Source of the DNA: Phycisphaerales bacterium
GTDB lineage: Bacteria > Planctomycetota > Phycisphaerae > Phycisphaerales > SM1A02
Assembly (NCBI GenBank): GCA_029268515.1
Contig: JAQWNP010000010.1
Coordinates: forward strand, 1 to 64,000
DNA length: 64,000 bases
Direction: 5' to 3'
In this document: piece after piece, positions 46,165 through 55,349 of the stretch
How positions within the stretch are numbered: the first letter of the stretch is position 1
Layout: every line of letters begins with the position of its first letter
Notes under the pieces: generated by a model
Databases searched by the model: none
Seen by the model: only the letters and a program-made list of their open reading frames with translations
What the model was told of the DNA's origin: nothing
Translations under genes and position numbers: made by a program

Positions 46165-46446
46165 TTACTCCTCACCAAATTTTGATTCGATGAGTTCAGT
46201 AATTGCATCGATGGCTTTGGAAGAATCTGGACCATCCGCAAGAACTTCCAACTTTGTTCCTCGAGTTGCGGCAAGCATGAGCAGTTGCATAATTGACTTT
46301 GCATCTACTTGGTGATCAGTATCCGTCCGTCGCAATTTGATTTCGGCAGTAAAACCACCGGCTAATTCTGCTAATGCTGTCGCGGGACGGGCATGCAGTC
46401 CAAGCCGGTTGGAAATGGTCAGGAAACGTTTTTCGGTATCAGACAC
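46165..46446 (-). CDS. Phosphocarrier protein HPr
   Basis: Small phosphotransfer protein, 93 residues. GLHARPA contains the phosphorylatable His18, and AKSIMQLLML contains Ser51 at the place of the regulatory Ser46. With no sugar EIIBC genes nearby and ptsN just upstream, it may serve a regulatory, nitrogen-type phosphotransfer chain. No enzyme I or HPr kinase gene is in the window. Start codon is GTG at 46446. Confidence 0.93.
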   Translation of the reverse strand: MSDTEKRFLTISNRLGLHARPATALAELAGGFTAEIKLRRTDTDHQVDAKSIMQLLMLAATRGTKLEVLADGPDSSKAIDAITELIESKFGEE

Positions 46447-46550
46447 GCTGGTCGGAATCCTACAAATACATTGCGATTACAAGTGTTTACGGAATGATGC
46501 TTGAGCGAAATGATGATTTCTAAATGTTGATCTGCTACTGCTATCAAGAA

Positions 46551-47036
46551 TCATGGTGCCGACGTTTGTGAGTCGGCCTCATCGATCAACATGAGAATAT
46601 CTGCCGTGGTATGAGCCTGCTGCAAAAAGCTACGGAAGGTGTCCTGGCTCAGATGCCCGAAAATAGCTTCCATGGCATCAAGGTGATCTTCAGGTCGTTC
46701 TTCGGGGCTGAGCAGAAGAAAAACAGAATGTACGGGTTGTCGGTCGAGCGAATTAAAGTCAATACCTTTATGACTCACGCCAATTGCCACCGCCATTTTC
46801 TCAATAGCCTTGTGTTTGACGTGGGGTACCGCGACGCCGTGACCGAATCCAGTCGATCCACGGTTCTCTCGCTTAATGACCGCCTTGATAAAGTCATCAC
46901 GCAGGCTGGGATCTACGGCGTCCGCAGCGACGAAGGCATCAATCATCGTGCTGATGACGACGTCTCTCTCAGTTGATTCAATGTTCGGGATGATGGCATC
47001 TTCGATGACGATTTCTCGGAGCTTCATATTCTGCAT
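46551..47036 (-). CDS. ptsN: PTS IIA-like nitrogen-regulatory protein
   Basis: 161 residues of the fructose/mannitol EIIA fold. The active-site histidine lies in GFGHGVAVPHVKH (His72) and the fold-typical FLLLSPEERPEDHLDAMEAIF follows. The gene lies 8 nt after hpf and 104 nt before HPr; the hpf-ptsN order is widely conserved, usually with rpoN and hprK, neither of which is present here. Probably a regulator rather than a sugar transporter part. Confidence 0.9.
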   Translation of the reverse strand: MQNMKLREIVIEDAIIPNIESTERDVVISTMIDAFVAADAVDPSLRDDFIKAVIKRENRGSTGFGHGVAVPHVKHKAIEKMAVAIGVSHKGIDFNSLDRQPVHSVFLLLSPEERPEDHLDAMEAIFGHLSQDTFRSFLQQAHTTADILMLIDEADSQTSAP

Positions 47037-47044
47037 TCGTCCTA

Positions 47045-47341
47045 TTAGTGCTTGTTGTCTCTGAGTCGACTTTTGTGATCTGTTAGTTGTCGTTGCGAGC
47101 GGTCAATTCCTTGGTCGATCGATGCATAGAGGTCTAGATTATCTCCATGGGCAACGATCGGATCATGGTGTTCTATTTCGGTAATGATCTCTGTATAGTA
47201 GCCATTCCGCGTTCGGTCGATAACTACTTCGATTTGCTGGATGCGATCAAAAAAACGGTCTAGTTTCGAGGCTTTTCTCCGGGCGTAGTCTTGGATCGCT
47301 TCCGTCAGTTCCATGTGCTTGCTGCTCAGCTTTATTTGCAT
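47045..47341 (-). CDS. hpf: Ribosome hibernation-promoting factor, short form
   Basis: 98-residue protein that binds the small ribosomal subunit in stationary phase. MQIKLSSKHMELTEAIQDYARRK and the following KLDRFFDRIQQIEVVID give the typical beta-alpha start; the C-terminal extension that makes long-form HPF dimerise ribosomes is absent. ATG 47341 is preceded by AGGA; the frame extends to 47377 into the DUF502 gene. Confidence 0.93.
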   Translation of the reverse strand: MQIKLSSKHMELTEAIQDYARRKASKLDRFFDRIQQIEVVIDRTRNGYYTEIITEIEHHDPIVAHGDNLDLYASIDQGIDRSQRQLTDHKSRLRDNKH

Positions 47342-47357
47342 AGTGCTCTTTCCTTGA

Positions 47358-48356
47358 TCATGACTCGAACAAGTCACCAGTTTGAGATTTTGGTGAAACC
47401 TGCGGCCCTACTGAGGACGAGGGGGCCTTGGGCTTTGCATCCGGATTGCTGTCCGGTATTGGTAACGAGTTTGAGCTGTCTGTGGCCATCTTGGCCAGTT
47501 CTTCTGCTTGGGGTGGGGGGGCGGCATCTCCATCTTGATTAACTGGGGTTGAACTCACCTCTCGGCCTGGGATTAATACCCCTCCGCTCACGGTAAAGCG
47601 GATCGCCTCCTCGACAGTCAATGGCATTTCAATGATCTCATTGGCAGGGACCGTAATGGTGTATCCCGTAAAGGGCGTTGGTGAGCTTGGAATGAAGACA
47701 GTGACTGCTTCGCCTGAATGTGCACTAATGGTGTGAAGTGTATTTCCAGTGAGAAAGCCAACTGCCCAGATACCTTTGCGCGGGTATTCAACAGCAACCA
47801 CTCGGTTGAACTTGATCGGTTGGTCTTCGCCGAAGAGAAAGTCAACCACTTGTTTAATGTAGGGGTAGACCAGCTTAATGATTGGTACCGATTCAATCAG
47901 CTTTTCGAGCTGTCGGTAGAGCCGCCGACCAAAGAATCCACCCAGGAGCCGGCCTGCAAAGTAGACCGCCAAAATGGCGATCACAATGCCAATGAAATTC
48001 AAATACCAATGGCTTTTCCACCAAGCGTTGACGGCCTTTTCACGATATTCCTTACGGATCAACGGATCTTGTGATTTGTCAGTGGAATCCAGCCCTTTTT
48101 CCTTCCTCCCATCTGACATTTGCTGCTGATTCGGTTCAAACGCCCATGACTCTGTGACAGACGGCCAAACGGTGGGCGTATTCACAATGCCCATCCGCAC
48201 CCCGCTATTAATTGGTTGCGCAATCGAAGAATCGATGAAGCGATAGGCAGTCACCAGTAGCCAAAGTGTGAGGACTGAGGGGAGTAGAATGACGAGTCCG
48301 CGAACAAAGAACCTTTTGAAGTGCGAACTTGATCGACGGTCGTGGGCTGGAGTCAT
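47358..48356 (-). CDS. DUF502 family membrane protein
   Basis: 332 residues. Two membrane helices (about 19-42, VLTLWLLVTAYRF region, and about 120-140, FIGIVIAILAVYFAGRLLGG) precede the conserved DUF502 block: LIESVPIIKLVYPYIKQVVDFL, then VVAVEYPRKGIWAVGFLTG and VFIPSSPTPFTGYTITVP. The loop between helices is about 70 residues longer than usual and the C-terminal 70 residues are Pro/Ser-rich. Function unknown. It heads the hpf-ptsN-HPr block, 16 nt before hpf. Confidence 0.9.
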   Translation of the reverse strand: MTPAHDRRSSSHFKRFFVRGLVILLPSVLTLWLLVTAYRFIDSSIAQPINSGVRMGIVNTPTVWPSVTESWAFEPNQQQMSDGRKEKGLDSTDKSQDPLIRKEYREKAVNAWWKSHWYLNFIGIVIAILAVYFAGRLLGGFFGRRLYRQLEKLIESVPIIKLVYPYIKQVVDFLFGEDQPIKFNRVVAVEYPRKGIWAVGFLTGNTLHTISAHSGEAVTVFIPSSPTPFTGYTITVPANEIIEMPLTVEEAIRFTVSGGVLIPGREVSSTPVNQDGDAAPPPQAEELAKMATDSSNSLPIPDSNPDAKPKAPSSSVGPQVSPKSQTGDLFES

Positions 48357-48465
48357 AGAGATTTCCGGGCGCCTAGGGGCGGCGAACCTAGGTCGTCATT
48401 GATTAGAGTATAGCCCACAGCTGGCATGCTCCATAGCATCCGCTGAGAATTACTCTTGTAGGGCA

Positions 48466-49938
48466 TTAGGGCCTCTCCGAGGATGATTTGAGAGGCATGA
48501 GCTCTAGTATTTGATTGACATATGTATTTCCTCGTCGAATGACCAGGGTGATCTCATCGCCAATCCGGCAATCAGCAATAAATCTTGTTAATTCATCCGT
48601 ACTTCGTATCGGCTGATCATTTGCAGACATGATCACATCTCCCGGTCGTAGTCCAGCTCGAGCTGCTGCGGAGCGTCGCAGCACTTTGGAGATCTTTACC
48701 CCATCGTTGGTGGTGTGTTGACCGAAGCGGATGCCGAGGGCTGCTTGTCCCTCAATGATGGTATCTGGAATCAGAGGACGATTGACGAGCCATAGTCTCC
48801 AGGCACGTTCGGTGCTTGCCATTGGTTGTCCAAAGACCTGCTCAAAGGCGAGGCGTCCAGTGGGATCGACTTTGAAGCCACTGACATAAGCCTTATACCA
48901 CTGATCAAGCTTGCCTTGATCAGTGATGAATTCAAAGATCGAGCGGACCTGTGGATAAAGATGTGGTGCCTGGTTGGAAGTCATAAACTCATTCATGTCC
49001 ATCGCAAACAATTTTTTCCATGGCATGAGGGTTCCGGAACGCATTCGCCGCACGGCAATATTGTTGCGCTTATTTGGGATGAATGTCAGAAGGCCCTCAT
49101 CGGAGATTTCATAGTCTTCATAGAGACAGGCGAGACCTTCTTGAATCCAGATAGGATGACGTTGCCTCAGGCGATCCATGTGACCCCAATGAAAAGCATG
49201 GATCACTTCATGCCGCAGGTTTGATCCAACCGTGCGCGCGACAAGGCGTCGACGGCCATGTTCGTAGATTCCACCAACATGATCTTGGCCGTTAAAGAAA
49301 AGTTTGGAATCTTCCGGTGTCGGAATTGCAATGAGAAAGTAGTCATCAGGTGGCGCATCGAATAGATGTTGAATGGAGTGGTCAGAAAGCTCGTCAACCA
49401 TCTCTCGCATGCGGCTTTGCGAATACGCATCAAGCGCGGTGGCGTAGTGAATACGCCGATCCTCATCTTGTTCAAATAGGTAACCAGCTTCTCCAAAACG
49501 TTGTCGCCATCCTTCCTGCGCGGATCGTGCAGCATCCTTCGCGAAGCGGCGAGCTGCCTCAAAGATAGACTCGAAGGTTCTTCGATTATGCAAATTGATA
49601 AGATCTGGATCTGATCGCAGGTATGTGAAGTCATTGAACCCAGCGTTTAGAGCATCGATCAGAGATGCCTCTGCTTCGTCCAGTCTTTCAAGGTGAGCAA
49701 GAGCACAAGCTCTGTTGTAGTACAGCTGATATGCAGTACCACCGTCAGCAATCTGCTGGTCGAGCATGACTAATGCACCCTGATAGTCACCTCGAGCAAA
49801 AGCATCGATCACCGGTTGTTGAGAGACTTCTTCATCAGCGGTTTGCGCCATCAAGGTAGCTGTTGGGCAGAGCATGCCCAAGAACAAGCCGATCATCAGC
49901 ACAATCACGGCGCTGCTAGACGATTTGTGGTGGGTCAT
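48466..49938 (-). CDS. Exported TPR-gluzincin-PDZ protein
   Basis: 490 residues with an N-terminal signal or anchor helix (SAVIVLMIGLFLGMLCPTATLMA). About 40-120 are TPR-like (GDYQGALVMLDQQI, YYNRACALAHLERLDEAEASL). The centre has HEVIH (243-247) followed 20 residues later by EGLACLYE, the HExxH...E layout of gluzincin metallopeptidases. About 395-480 form a PDZ domain (LGIRFGQ, RAGLRPGDVIMSANDQPI). A proteolytic envelope role is likely, substrate unknown. ATG 49938 has AAGG upstream; ATG 49956 is an alternative. It overlaps purN by 23 nt. Confidence 0.82.
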   Translation of the reverse strand: MTHHKSSSSAVIVLMIGLFLGMLCPTATLMAQTADEEVSQQPVIDAFARGDYQGALVMLDQQIADGGTAYQLYYNRACALAHLERLDEAEASLIDALNAGFNDFTYLRSDPDLINLHNRRTFESIFEAARRFAKDAARSAQEGWRQRFGEAGYLFEQDEDRRIHYATALDAYSQSRMREMVDELSDHSIQHLFDAPPDDYFLIAIPTPEDSKLFFNGQDHVGGIYEHGRRRLVARTVGSNLRHEVIHAFHWGHMDRLRQRHPIWIQEGLACLYEDYEISDEGLLTFIPNKRNNIAVRRMRSGTLMPWKKLFAMDMNEFMTSNQAPHLYPQVRSIFEFITDQGKLDQWYKAYVSGFKVDPTGRLAFEQVFGQPMASTERAWRLWLVNRPLIPDTIIEGQAALGIRFGQHTTNDGVKISKVLRRSAAARAGLRPGDVIMSANDQPIRSTDELTRFIADCRIGDEITLVIRRGNTYVNQILELMPLKSSSERP

Positions 49939-50545
49939 GCTCAACCTTTTTGTCATTCAAACGAATTTTTTTCATGGCAATCAATTGTATTGCTTCCGGA
50001 TAGGCTTCGCATTCAAGGGCGAATACCCGCGCGGCCAGTGTTGCAGGCGTGTCATTTTCTTGAACTGAGCAGCGCCGCTGCAAGATGATTGGTCCGGTGT
50101 CATACTCATTATTCACAAAGTGAATGGTGCAACCCGATACATCCTTGCCCGCAGCGAGTACAGCTTCATGGACACGAGAACCATACATGCCTTGGCCACC
50201 AAAGTCCGGTAGGAGTGCGGGATGAATATTGATCACACGGCCTTCCCATGGATCTATAAGTGGGAAGGGTCTTAGGTACCCACACAAGCACACGAGATCA
50301 ATGACGTCTGGGTCCAGTACATCGCGTACCCAGCAGTCACGTTCTGTTGCATTGAGATTTGCTGGTGGGCTGTGTACGAGCAGGCCACGTTGTCGCGCGA
50401 GGGCGATACCTGGCGCATCTTCGCGTGAGGCGACAACACATGTAATTTTGATCGAAAGCTGATCAGACTCGATTCGATCAGCGAGATTCAACACAGTGCG
50501 ACCTGTACCACTGATCAGTGTGGCAATATTGAATGTCGCAGTCAT
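49916..50545 (-). CDS. purN: Phosphoribosylglycinamide formyltransferase
   Basis: Transfers formyl from 10-formyl-THF to GAR, the step after PurD. 209 residues: IATLISGTGRTVLNLAD, VCLCGYLRPF, INIHPALLPDFGGQGMYG with the catalytic Asn and His, and GCTIHFVNNEYDTGPIILQ with the catalytic Asp. ATGA overlap with the upstream thioesterase gene. Sits in an envelope-protein operon away from other pur genes. Confidence 0.95.
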   Translation of the reverse strand: MTATFNIATLISGTGRTVLNLADRIESDQLSIKITCVVASREDAPGIALARQRGLLVHSPPANLNATERDCWVRDVLDPDVIDLVCLCGYLRPFPLIDPWEGRVINIHPALLPDFGGQGMYGSRVHEAVLAAGKDVSGCTIHFVNNEYDTGPIILQRRCSVQENDTPATLAARVFALECEAYPEAIQLIAMKKIRLNDKKVEHDPPQIV

Positions 50546-50955
50546 GAACCCGTCTCTGAAGGAGATTGTGCATTGAGGAAAGGCGTTGGGCGCCCATCGT
50601 TATCGACAGCGACCATCGTCAGTTCAGCCTCAGTCACACGTGCGATGCCGCTGCCATCTCCTCTTTCAGCATCAACTTTGACTTTCACGCAGACCGAAGA
50701 GGTGCCTGTACGAAGGGTCGATGTTAAATAGTTGACAGCATCGCCAACATGGACGGGCGCCACGAACTCAACGCGATCCATGGCGACGGTTACCCAGCGC
50801 ACCGAGGCATGCTTTCGTGCTTGCACAAGGGCCGCAAGGTCCATCTGTCCCATGATGACACCACCGAAGATCGTGCCATAGGCGTTGACATCGCGCGGCA
50901 TCATCAAGGTCCGTAGGGCCAAGGCGTCTTCATCGAATGGTTGATTCTTTGTCAT
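50542..50955 (-). CDS. Acyl-CoA thioesterase, YciA-like hotdog protein
   Basis: About 137 residues. LRTLMMPRDVNAYGTIFGGVIMGQMDLAA is close to the YciA-type start with the catalytic Asp; VTVAMDRVEFVAPVHVGD follows. It hydrolyses acyl-CoA, exact chain length unknown. ATG 50955 gives the usual N-terminus; ATG 50970 is also in frame. It overlaps its upstream neighbour by 26 nt and purN by 4 nt. Confidence 0.9.
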   Translation of the reverse strand: MTKNQPFDEDALALRTLMMPRDVNAYGTIFGGVIMGQMDLAALVQARKHASVRWVTVAMDRVEFVAPVHVGDAVNYLTSTLRTGTSSVCVKVKVDAERGDGSGIARVTEAELTMVAVDNDGRPTPFLNAQSPSETGS

Positions 50956-52150
50956 TGCCTGGACAATCATAGCTGAGCTGCTGGAACTTTGATGGATTAT
51001 CCGGATCTGGCTTGATCGGGTCGATCAGCTCAAATTGAAGGGTTTCTTGGTTAAAGACCAGTTGCTTGAGGCAAAGCTCAAACAGTGCGACTAACGATGC
51101 TTGGTAGCGACGAACGCGGGCTTTGGATGTGGTTGGTGGTGGACTTATGCGGCGAGCCATTGATGGCGTAAACCGTTGAAGCAGTTGTATCCGTTCACTT
51201 AGCTCTGTTAAGGAACCAGTTTTGGTCTTCACGAGGGCTTCAAGGAAGCTGGATTCACCGAGCGCGAGTCCGATCGCTAGCATATTGAGATCAAGGGTGT
51301 CCTCTGAGTGTTGATGCATACTGCGCCAAGCAAGTTCATCTGCTGGTGGTAGTGGTGGGTTTGCTTCGACATCAATACCTGCGATCGCCAAAGCGAGATA
51401 CTGAATAGCGAGCACACTGGGATTATTCTCACGGTGAAAAGCTTCCTGGAGTTGTTCTAGGTTATTGTTAGTGAGCGCTGCTAATAACGCCCCCGTTTTT
51501 TTCTTGTGATCACTGAGGTCAACCAACCACGCCTTGCTCAAGGATTCATTTTGCTCGGGCGTATTGAGCCGTTCTGCTTCTAATGCGATCAAGATATTTG
51601 GTGATCTAGATGTGGCACTAATATTTATTGGCAGGTCATTTGAAGTATTCGGTTGGGGTGGATCAAGAAGTTGACCAGTAGTTATGTCAACAAGATCGAT
51701 TAATTGCTGAGGTACGGATTGGCTTTCTGGCCAGTGCAGTTTTGCTTCTGTCCAGTACATAGCCAGGATGAGCCGTCTTGCTAAAGTTGCATCATCAGCG
51801 ACCCATGCCAATGGCGGTAGTTCAGTTGTATTGGGTCCATGTTGTGCAAGAAGTGCAGTCAGCGCTTGGTGCCGCACTTCATTGTTCTGTGATTGCAAGA
51901 GATGGGAAGCAATCAGGCAGCGTTGCTGACTATCGAGCTGCCGCCATTGCTCAATGAGTCCCGTGATTGCCTGTAGTTGTAATTGAGGATCTTGAGAGTT
52001 TGCTAGTTCGAGTGTGTCCACATCAACGATACGGACTTTTTGTTGATCATTATTGATGTCTGAATAGCTGACAATGAGAGCAATTACGGTACCGATGATG
52101 ACTGCAACTAATGCGGTCCACCATGCGAGGTATGAGGTAAGTGGTTTCAT
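50930..52150 (-). CDS. Membrane-anchored protein of unknown function
   Basis: 406 residues with one N-terminal helix (WWTALVAVIIGTVIALIVSY) and a mostly alpha-helical remainder. Stretches such as QLQLQAITGLIEQWRQL and EVRHQALTALLAQHG look like HEAT-type helical pairs. I recognise no family. It is 12 nt downstream of the DUF4159 gene and overlaps the thioesterase gene, so it belongs to the same transcript and may work with the DUF4159 protein. Confidence 0.75.
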   Translation of the reverse strand: MKPLTSYLAWWTALVAVIIGTVIALIVSYSDINNDQQKVRIVDVDTLELANSQDPQLQLQAITGLIEQWRQLDSQQRCLIASHLLQSQNNEVRHQALTALLAQHGPNTTELPPLAWVADDATLARRLILAMYWTEAKLHWPESQSVPQQLIDLVDITTGQLLDPPQPNTSNDLPINISATSRSPNILIALEAERLNTPEQNESLSKAWLVDLSDHKKKTGALLAALTNNNLEQLQEAFHRENNPSVLAIQYLALAIAGIDVEANPPLPPADELAWRSMHQHSEDTLDLNMLAIGLALGESSFLEALVKTKTGSLTELSERIQLLQRFTPSMARRISPPPTTSKARVRRYQASLVALFELCLKQLVFNQETLQFELIDPIKPDPDNPSKFQQLSYDCPGNDKESTIR

Positions 52151-52162
52151 TTCGCAGTCATA

Positions 52163-54481
52163 CTACTTTTTCATGTATGCATAGGCAAAAAGGGTTTCAA
52201 GAATGGCGCGGGCGGTATTGTGTGTATAGCCATGGATACCACTTCGATTCTGGTCAAGTAATGCAAAAGAGAGATCTTCGTTCGAAAAGAAAACCCGTTC
52301 TTGTTCGCCCACTTTGAAACAACGAAGTGAGCAGGTGGCGCTGCGGGTTCCAAAGCCCGCGTTGAGTGAAGATGGTCGGTAAAGGTGTTGGAGATGCCCG
52401 GTCTCTTTGAGCGTGCGATTGATGAAATGATTTCTTGGCAGAACGGTTGCTCTCTTATTCCAGGCATGTTCGAGCATTGTTTCAGTAGCACGAGCAAAAC
52501 TGCCTTGCCCCCCGACTGTCTCGAATAGCACCGTCCCACCGCGTTGCGTAAAGAGCGACAGAGCGGTCAACTCTGCGGTGTTTAATGGACGTGGCTGGAT
52601 GCCTCGCACGACCACGAGAGATGTTGTGTCAGAATCTGCAAGTTCTTCGAGCATCATTTCTTTGATGATGATCGTATGGCCAAAATGTTGTTTAGATAAA
52701 TGTGCGTGGTATTCCATTGCCAGTGGTTCAGAGTTCGATTCGGCATCATGATGGTTGACTGTGAGCACGTGTACCAGGCGCGGGAGTTTGACGCCCGTTG
52801 CATCTGGCTTTTTATGTAAACGGCTTTTCGTTTGATGCATCTCTGATGCATATAGATAGAGATTTCGAACCAGGTATCTTGCACGAATGCCGGCTTTACC
52901 GCCGATGTCACAATTAAGGTCGTCGTCGCGGGCAACAATGATCAAAGTGCGGACGCCACTTTCCAGGGCCGAGCAGCGCAGTGCGCTGCCGCTGATTTTA
53001 TGCCGCTGTGTATATAGCCAGTGCTTGGTGCTGGGAGTGGACCATGCACTGCCAGGATAAAGTCCATCAAGACTTTCCAAAAGGGCTTTGCGGATCTCAC
53101 CTGACTGGCTCTGGTCAATGACAAGAAGCAATCCTCCGCGCTGCAAAAAGTATTGAATTTTCTTTCGCTGCTCTTCCATGTGTGGATCGACTGGCATGGA
53201 CTTGCCGACTGCTTGGGCAGCGCGAATCCAATGGCTTGGTTTATCCATTGATGCAACCAGAAGTGATGATTCAAGCCAGGCCTCAGTATCTGATTTGATG
53301 TCCACTGTCTGCCAATGCATGGGATCCTCAAGGGTGCTTGATAGATCGCTGGTCATACGTCGTACATCGCCTGGATTGAGATTCCATGCCACCGACTCAT
53401 CTTGAAGTTTGGCGATGGCTATCGGCGCACTGCCGCGGCTCAAGAACAAGAGTGCAAAGGCGTACTCTCGCAGCCGCGTCTTGTGGCCCCATTGGGCGTG
53501 TTTATCCGTCGAAAATGCGAGGCCATCATTTGAAAATGAGCCAAGGTTATTGAGTAATGCACTGGCGCCTTGGCGAAACCAATCTTGTAAGCCAATCGTC
53601 CTTCTTCCCGACAGTAAGGCCACGCGTTCCAAGGCATAGAGATAGTAGGATCGGTAGGTTCCCTTGTTGGGATTGGTGTCAACAGTGTAGTGTTGATCAA
53701 GCCATGTAAGACCACGGTCAATTGAGTTGTTGAGGCGCTGTGAGAAAAAATGTTTCTGTTGACGTATTGCCTTGTCACTTAGCACGTCGCGGATGACCAA
53801 CAAGATAGTGCAACCTGCGGCTGTCATCGATCCAGTTCCAGGCCCATTCTTCTTGTAATTCCATGACCCATCGTTAAGCTGCCACTGCAATGTTCCTTCT
53901 GCCAGCGATTCCCAAAGCCAAATTGGAATCTTGGCGCCACGGCGAGATGCTTCCCATAATGCGAGAGCACCGAAGTGACGCAATGACATGTCGACGTAGC
54001 CCGACCTCTGCTCACGCGTGTAGGCCCAACCATTATTCTTGCGATCATAAGTTTTGATTAGCCAGTGGACATCTTGTTGCATTTGTTTTTGATATGAATT
54101 TGGAAGCTGAGCAAGTAATTGGCATCGAGCTGCAATGGCATAGGTCCCTCGGAGACTTCTTGATAAGAGTGCATCAAGTGCTGGTTTCAATGCTTGGTGT
54201 TGATGGCTCTGTCCAGAAAAGCAAAGCGCCAAAAGTGCAAAGGCACTATCGCCACCGGCTTGTGTTCCTGTGTCTTGCGAATTCTCCCAGGTGTTATTGT
54301 TGAGACGCAGCTCAAGAAGGCTATTGACCAAGGCTTCGATAGCGATCTTCAACTTCTGGTCATCAAGCTCGGTGGGCAAAGTAATATCGGCATGAGATCG
54401 AATCCCCAGCGAGAGCAGGATTGCGACAAGGCTGGCCGTCAGGCAGTTCGGTGATCTACTGGGTCTTCTTAATCGATGCAT
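52163..54481 (-). CDS. Exported DUF4159 protein with N-terminal alpha-toroid domain
   Basis: About 772 residues. A signal peptide (LTASLVAILLSLGIRSHA) precedes a helical region at about 35-330 with repeats such as GGDSAFALLAL and GYVDMSLRHFGALAL, resembling terpene-cyclase/prenyltransferase-like toroids. From about 430 the DUF4159 part begins (YFLQRGGLLLVIDQ), and a second Rossmann-like unit (FTQRGGTVLFETVGGQG) lies near the C-terminus. Function unknown; such proteins occur in planctomycete genomes. The frame is open to 54559, but ATG 54481 places the signal peptide at the end and has TACGAT six bases upstream, echoing the leaderless pattern. Confidence 0.8.
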   Translation of the reverse strand: MHRLRRPSRSPNCLTASLVAILLSLGIRSHADITLPTELDDQKLKIAIEALVNSLLELRLNNNTWENSQDTGTQAGGDSAFALLALCFSGQSHQHQALKPALDALLSRSLRGTYAIAARCQLLAQLPNSYQKQMQQDVHWLIKTYDRKNNGWAYTREQRSGYVDMSLRHFGALALWEASRRGAKIPIWLWESLAEGTLQWQLNDGSWNYKKNGPGTGSMTAAGCTILLVIRDVLSDKAIRQQKHFFSQRLNNSIDRGLTWLDQHYTVDTNPNKGTYRSYYLYALERVALLSGRRTIGLQDWFRQGASALLNNLGSFSNDGLAFSTDKHAQWGHKTRLREYAFALLFLSRGSAPIAIAKLQDESVAWNLNPGDVRRMTSDLSSTLEDPMHWQTVDIKSDTEAWLESSLLVASMDKPSHWIRAAQAVGKSMPVDPHMEEQRKKIQYFLQRGGLLLVIDQSQSGEIRKALLESLDGLYPGSAWSTPSTKHWLYTQRHKISGSALRCSALESGVRTLIIVARDDDLNCDIGGKAGIRARYLVRNLYLYASEMHQTKSRLHKKPDATGVKLPRLVHVLTVNHHDAESNSEPLAMEYHAHLSKQHFGHTIIIKEMMLEELADSDTTSLVVVRGIQPRPLNTAELTALSLFTQRGGTVLFETVGGQGSFARATETMLEHAWNKRATVLPRNHFINRTLKETGHLQHLYRPSSLNAGFGTRSATCSLRCFKVGEQERVFFSNEDLSFALLDQNRSGIHGYTHNTARAILETLFAYAYMKK

Positions 54482-54668
54482 TTGCTCATCGTATGGAGCA
54501 TCGGTGGAGGGCTCGATTTTTAGATTCAAAGCCTTCTTGAAGCGAAAAGCTGGTGCCATTGTGTTTTTGTAAGAGGGCGGTCATTGCGAATCTGCCCCAA
54601 AATGTAAAGAAGGGCCCTGTTTGCACACACAGCCGGAAATGGAGAGGATGGAGCCAGGAGTCCAATGC

Positions 54669-55304
54669 ATGGCCACGAAAGGTGCCTCACAAACACTTAA
54701 GCCCTATCAAGAAGCGATCGCTGAATTTGGGCCGGGCTTTGAAGCAACGCTGTGGACCTCACCGCAGGCACAGATCAAACGCTTTGACATCATGATGGAG
54801 CTGGTCGATTTTACGGATCAGATTGTGATCGATGCCGGGTGTGGTATTGGCGACTTCGCCGCTCGTTTGATTCACTGTGCAGTGGACTTTCGCGGTTACA
54901 TTGGGCTCGACGGCCTCGAGGGTATGGTGCAAACAGCCACTGAACGGAATTTGCGGCAGAGCAAGTTCGTCGTCGCTGATTTTGAACGCGAACCACAAGT
55001 CTTCGCAGCGCATCAGCCTGACTGGATCTGTTTCTCAGGGTCACTGAACACCTTTACGCCACGCCAGCTACGGGTCGTTGTCGGCAAGGCATTTGAAAAT
55101 GCTCGATGTGGTGTGGTCTTCAATGTTCTGTCCAATCGAGCCCATCCTCGATATCCGGTGAAGGTCAGTCCAGCTCGGCGTATGAATGTCGTCAAGTTGC
55201 TTGACTGGGCCTTGGGCCTTTCTAGCCGGGTGCAGTTTCGCCAGGAGTATCTTGATGGGCATGATGGGACCTTCGTGATCGAGAAGGATGCATCGGTGGG
55301 TTGA
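54669..55304 (+). CDS. Class I SAM-dependent methyltransferase
   Basis: 211 residues. Motif I is VIDAGCGIGDFAARLI, the acidic end of strand 2 is GLDGLEGM and motif II/III is WICFSGSLNTF; a TPRQL segment follows. The substrate is unknown. AGGAG eight bases before ATG 54669 fixes the start; upstream in-frame ATG and TTG codons lack such a site. Confidence 0.85.
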   Translation: MATKGASQTLKPYQEAIAEFGPGFEATLWTSPQAQIKRFDIMMELVDFTDQIVIDAGCGIGDFAARLIHCAVDFRGYIGLDGLEGMVQTATERNLRQSKFVVADFEREPQVFAAHQPDWICFSGSLNTFTPRQLRVVVGKAFENARCGVVFNVLSNRAHPRYPVKVSPARRMNVVKLLDWALGLSSRVQFRQEYLDGHDGTFVIEKDASVG

Positions 55305-55349
55305 TCATCGCTTGCTGTCTGACGCAGCGGGTTCTACCCTGGGCACACT

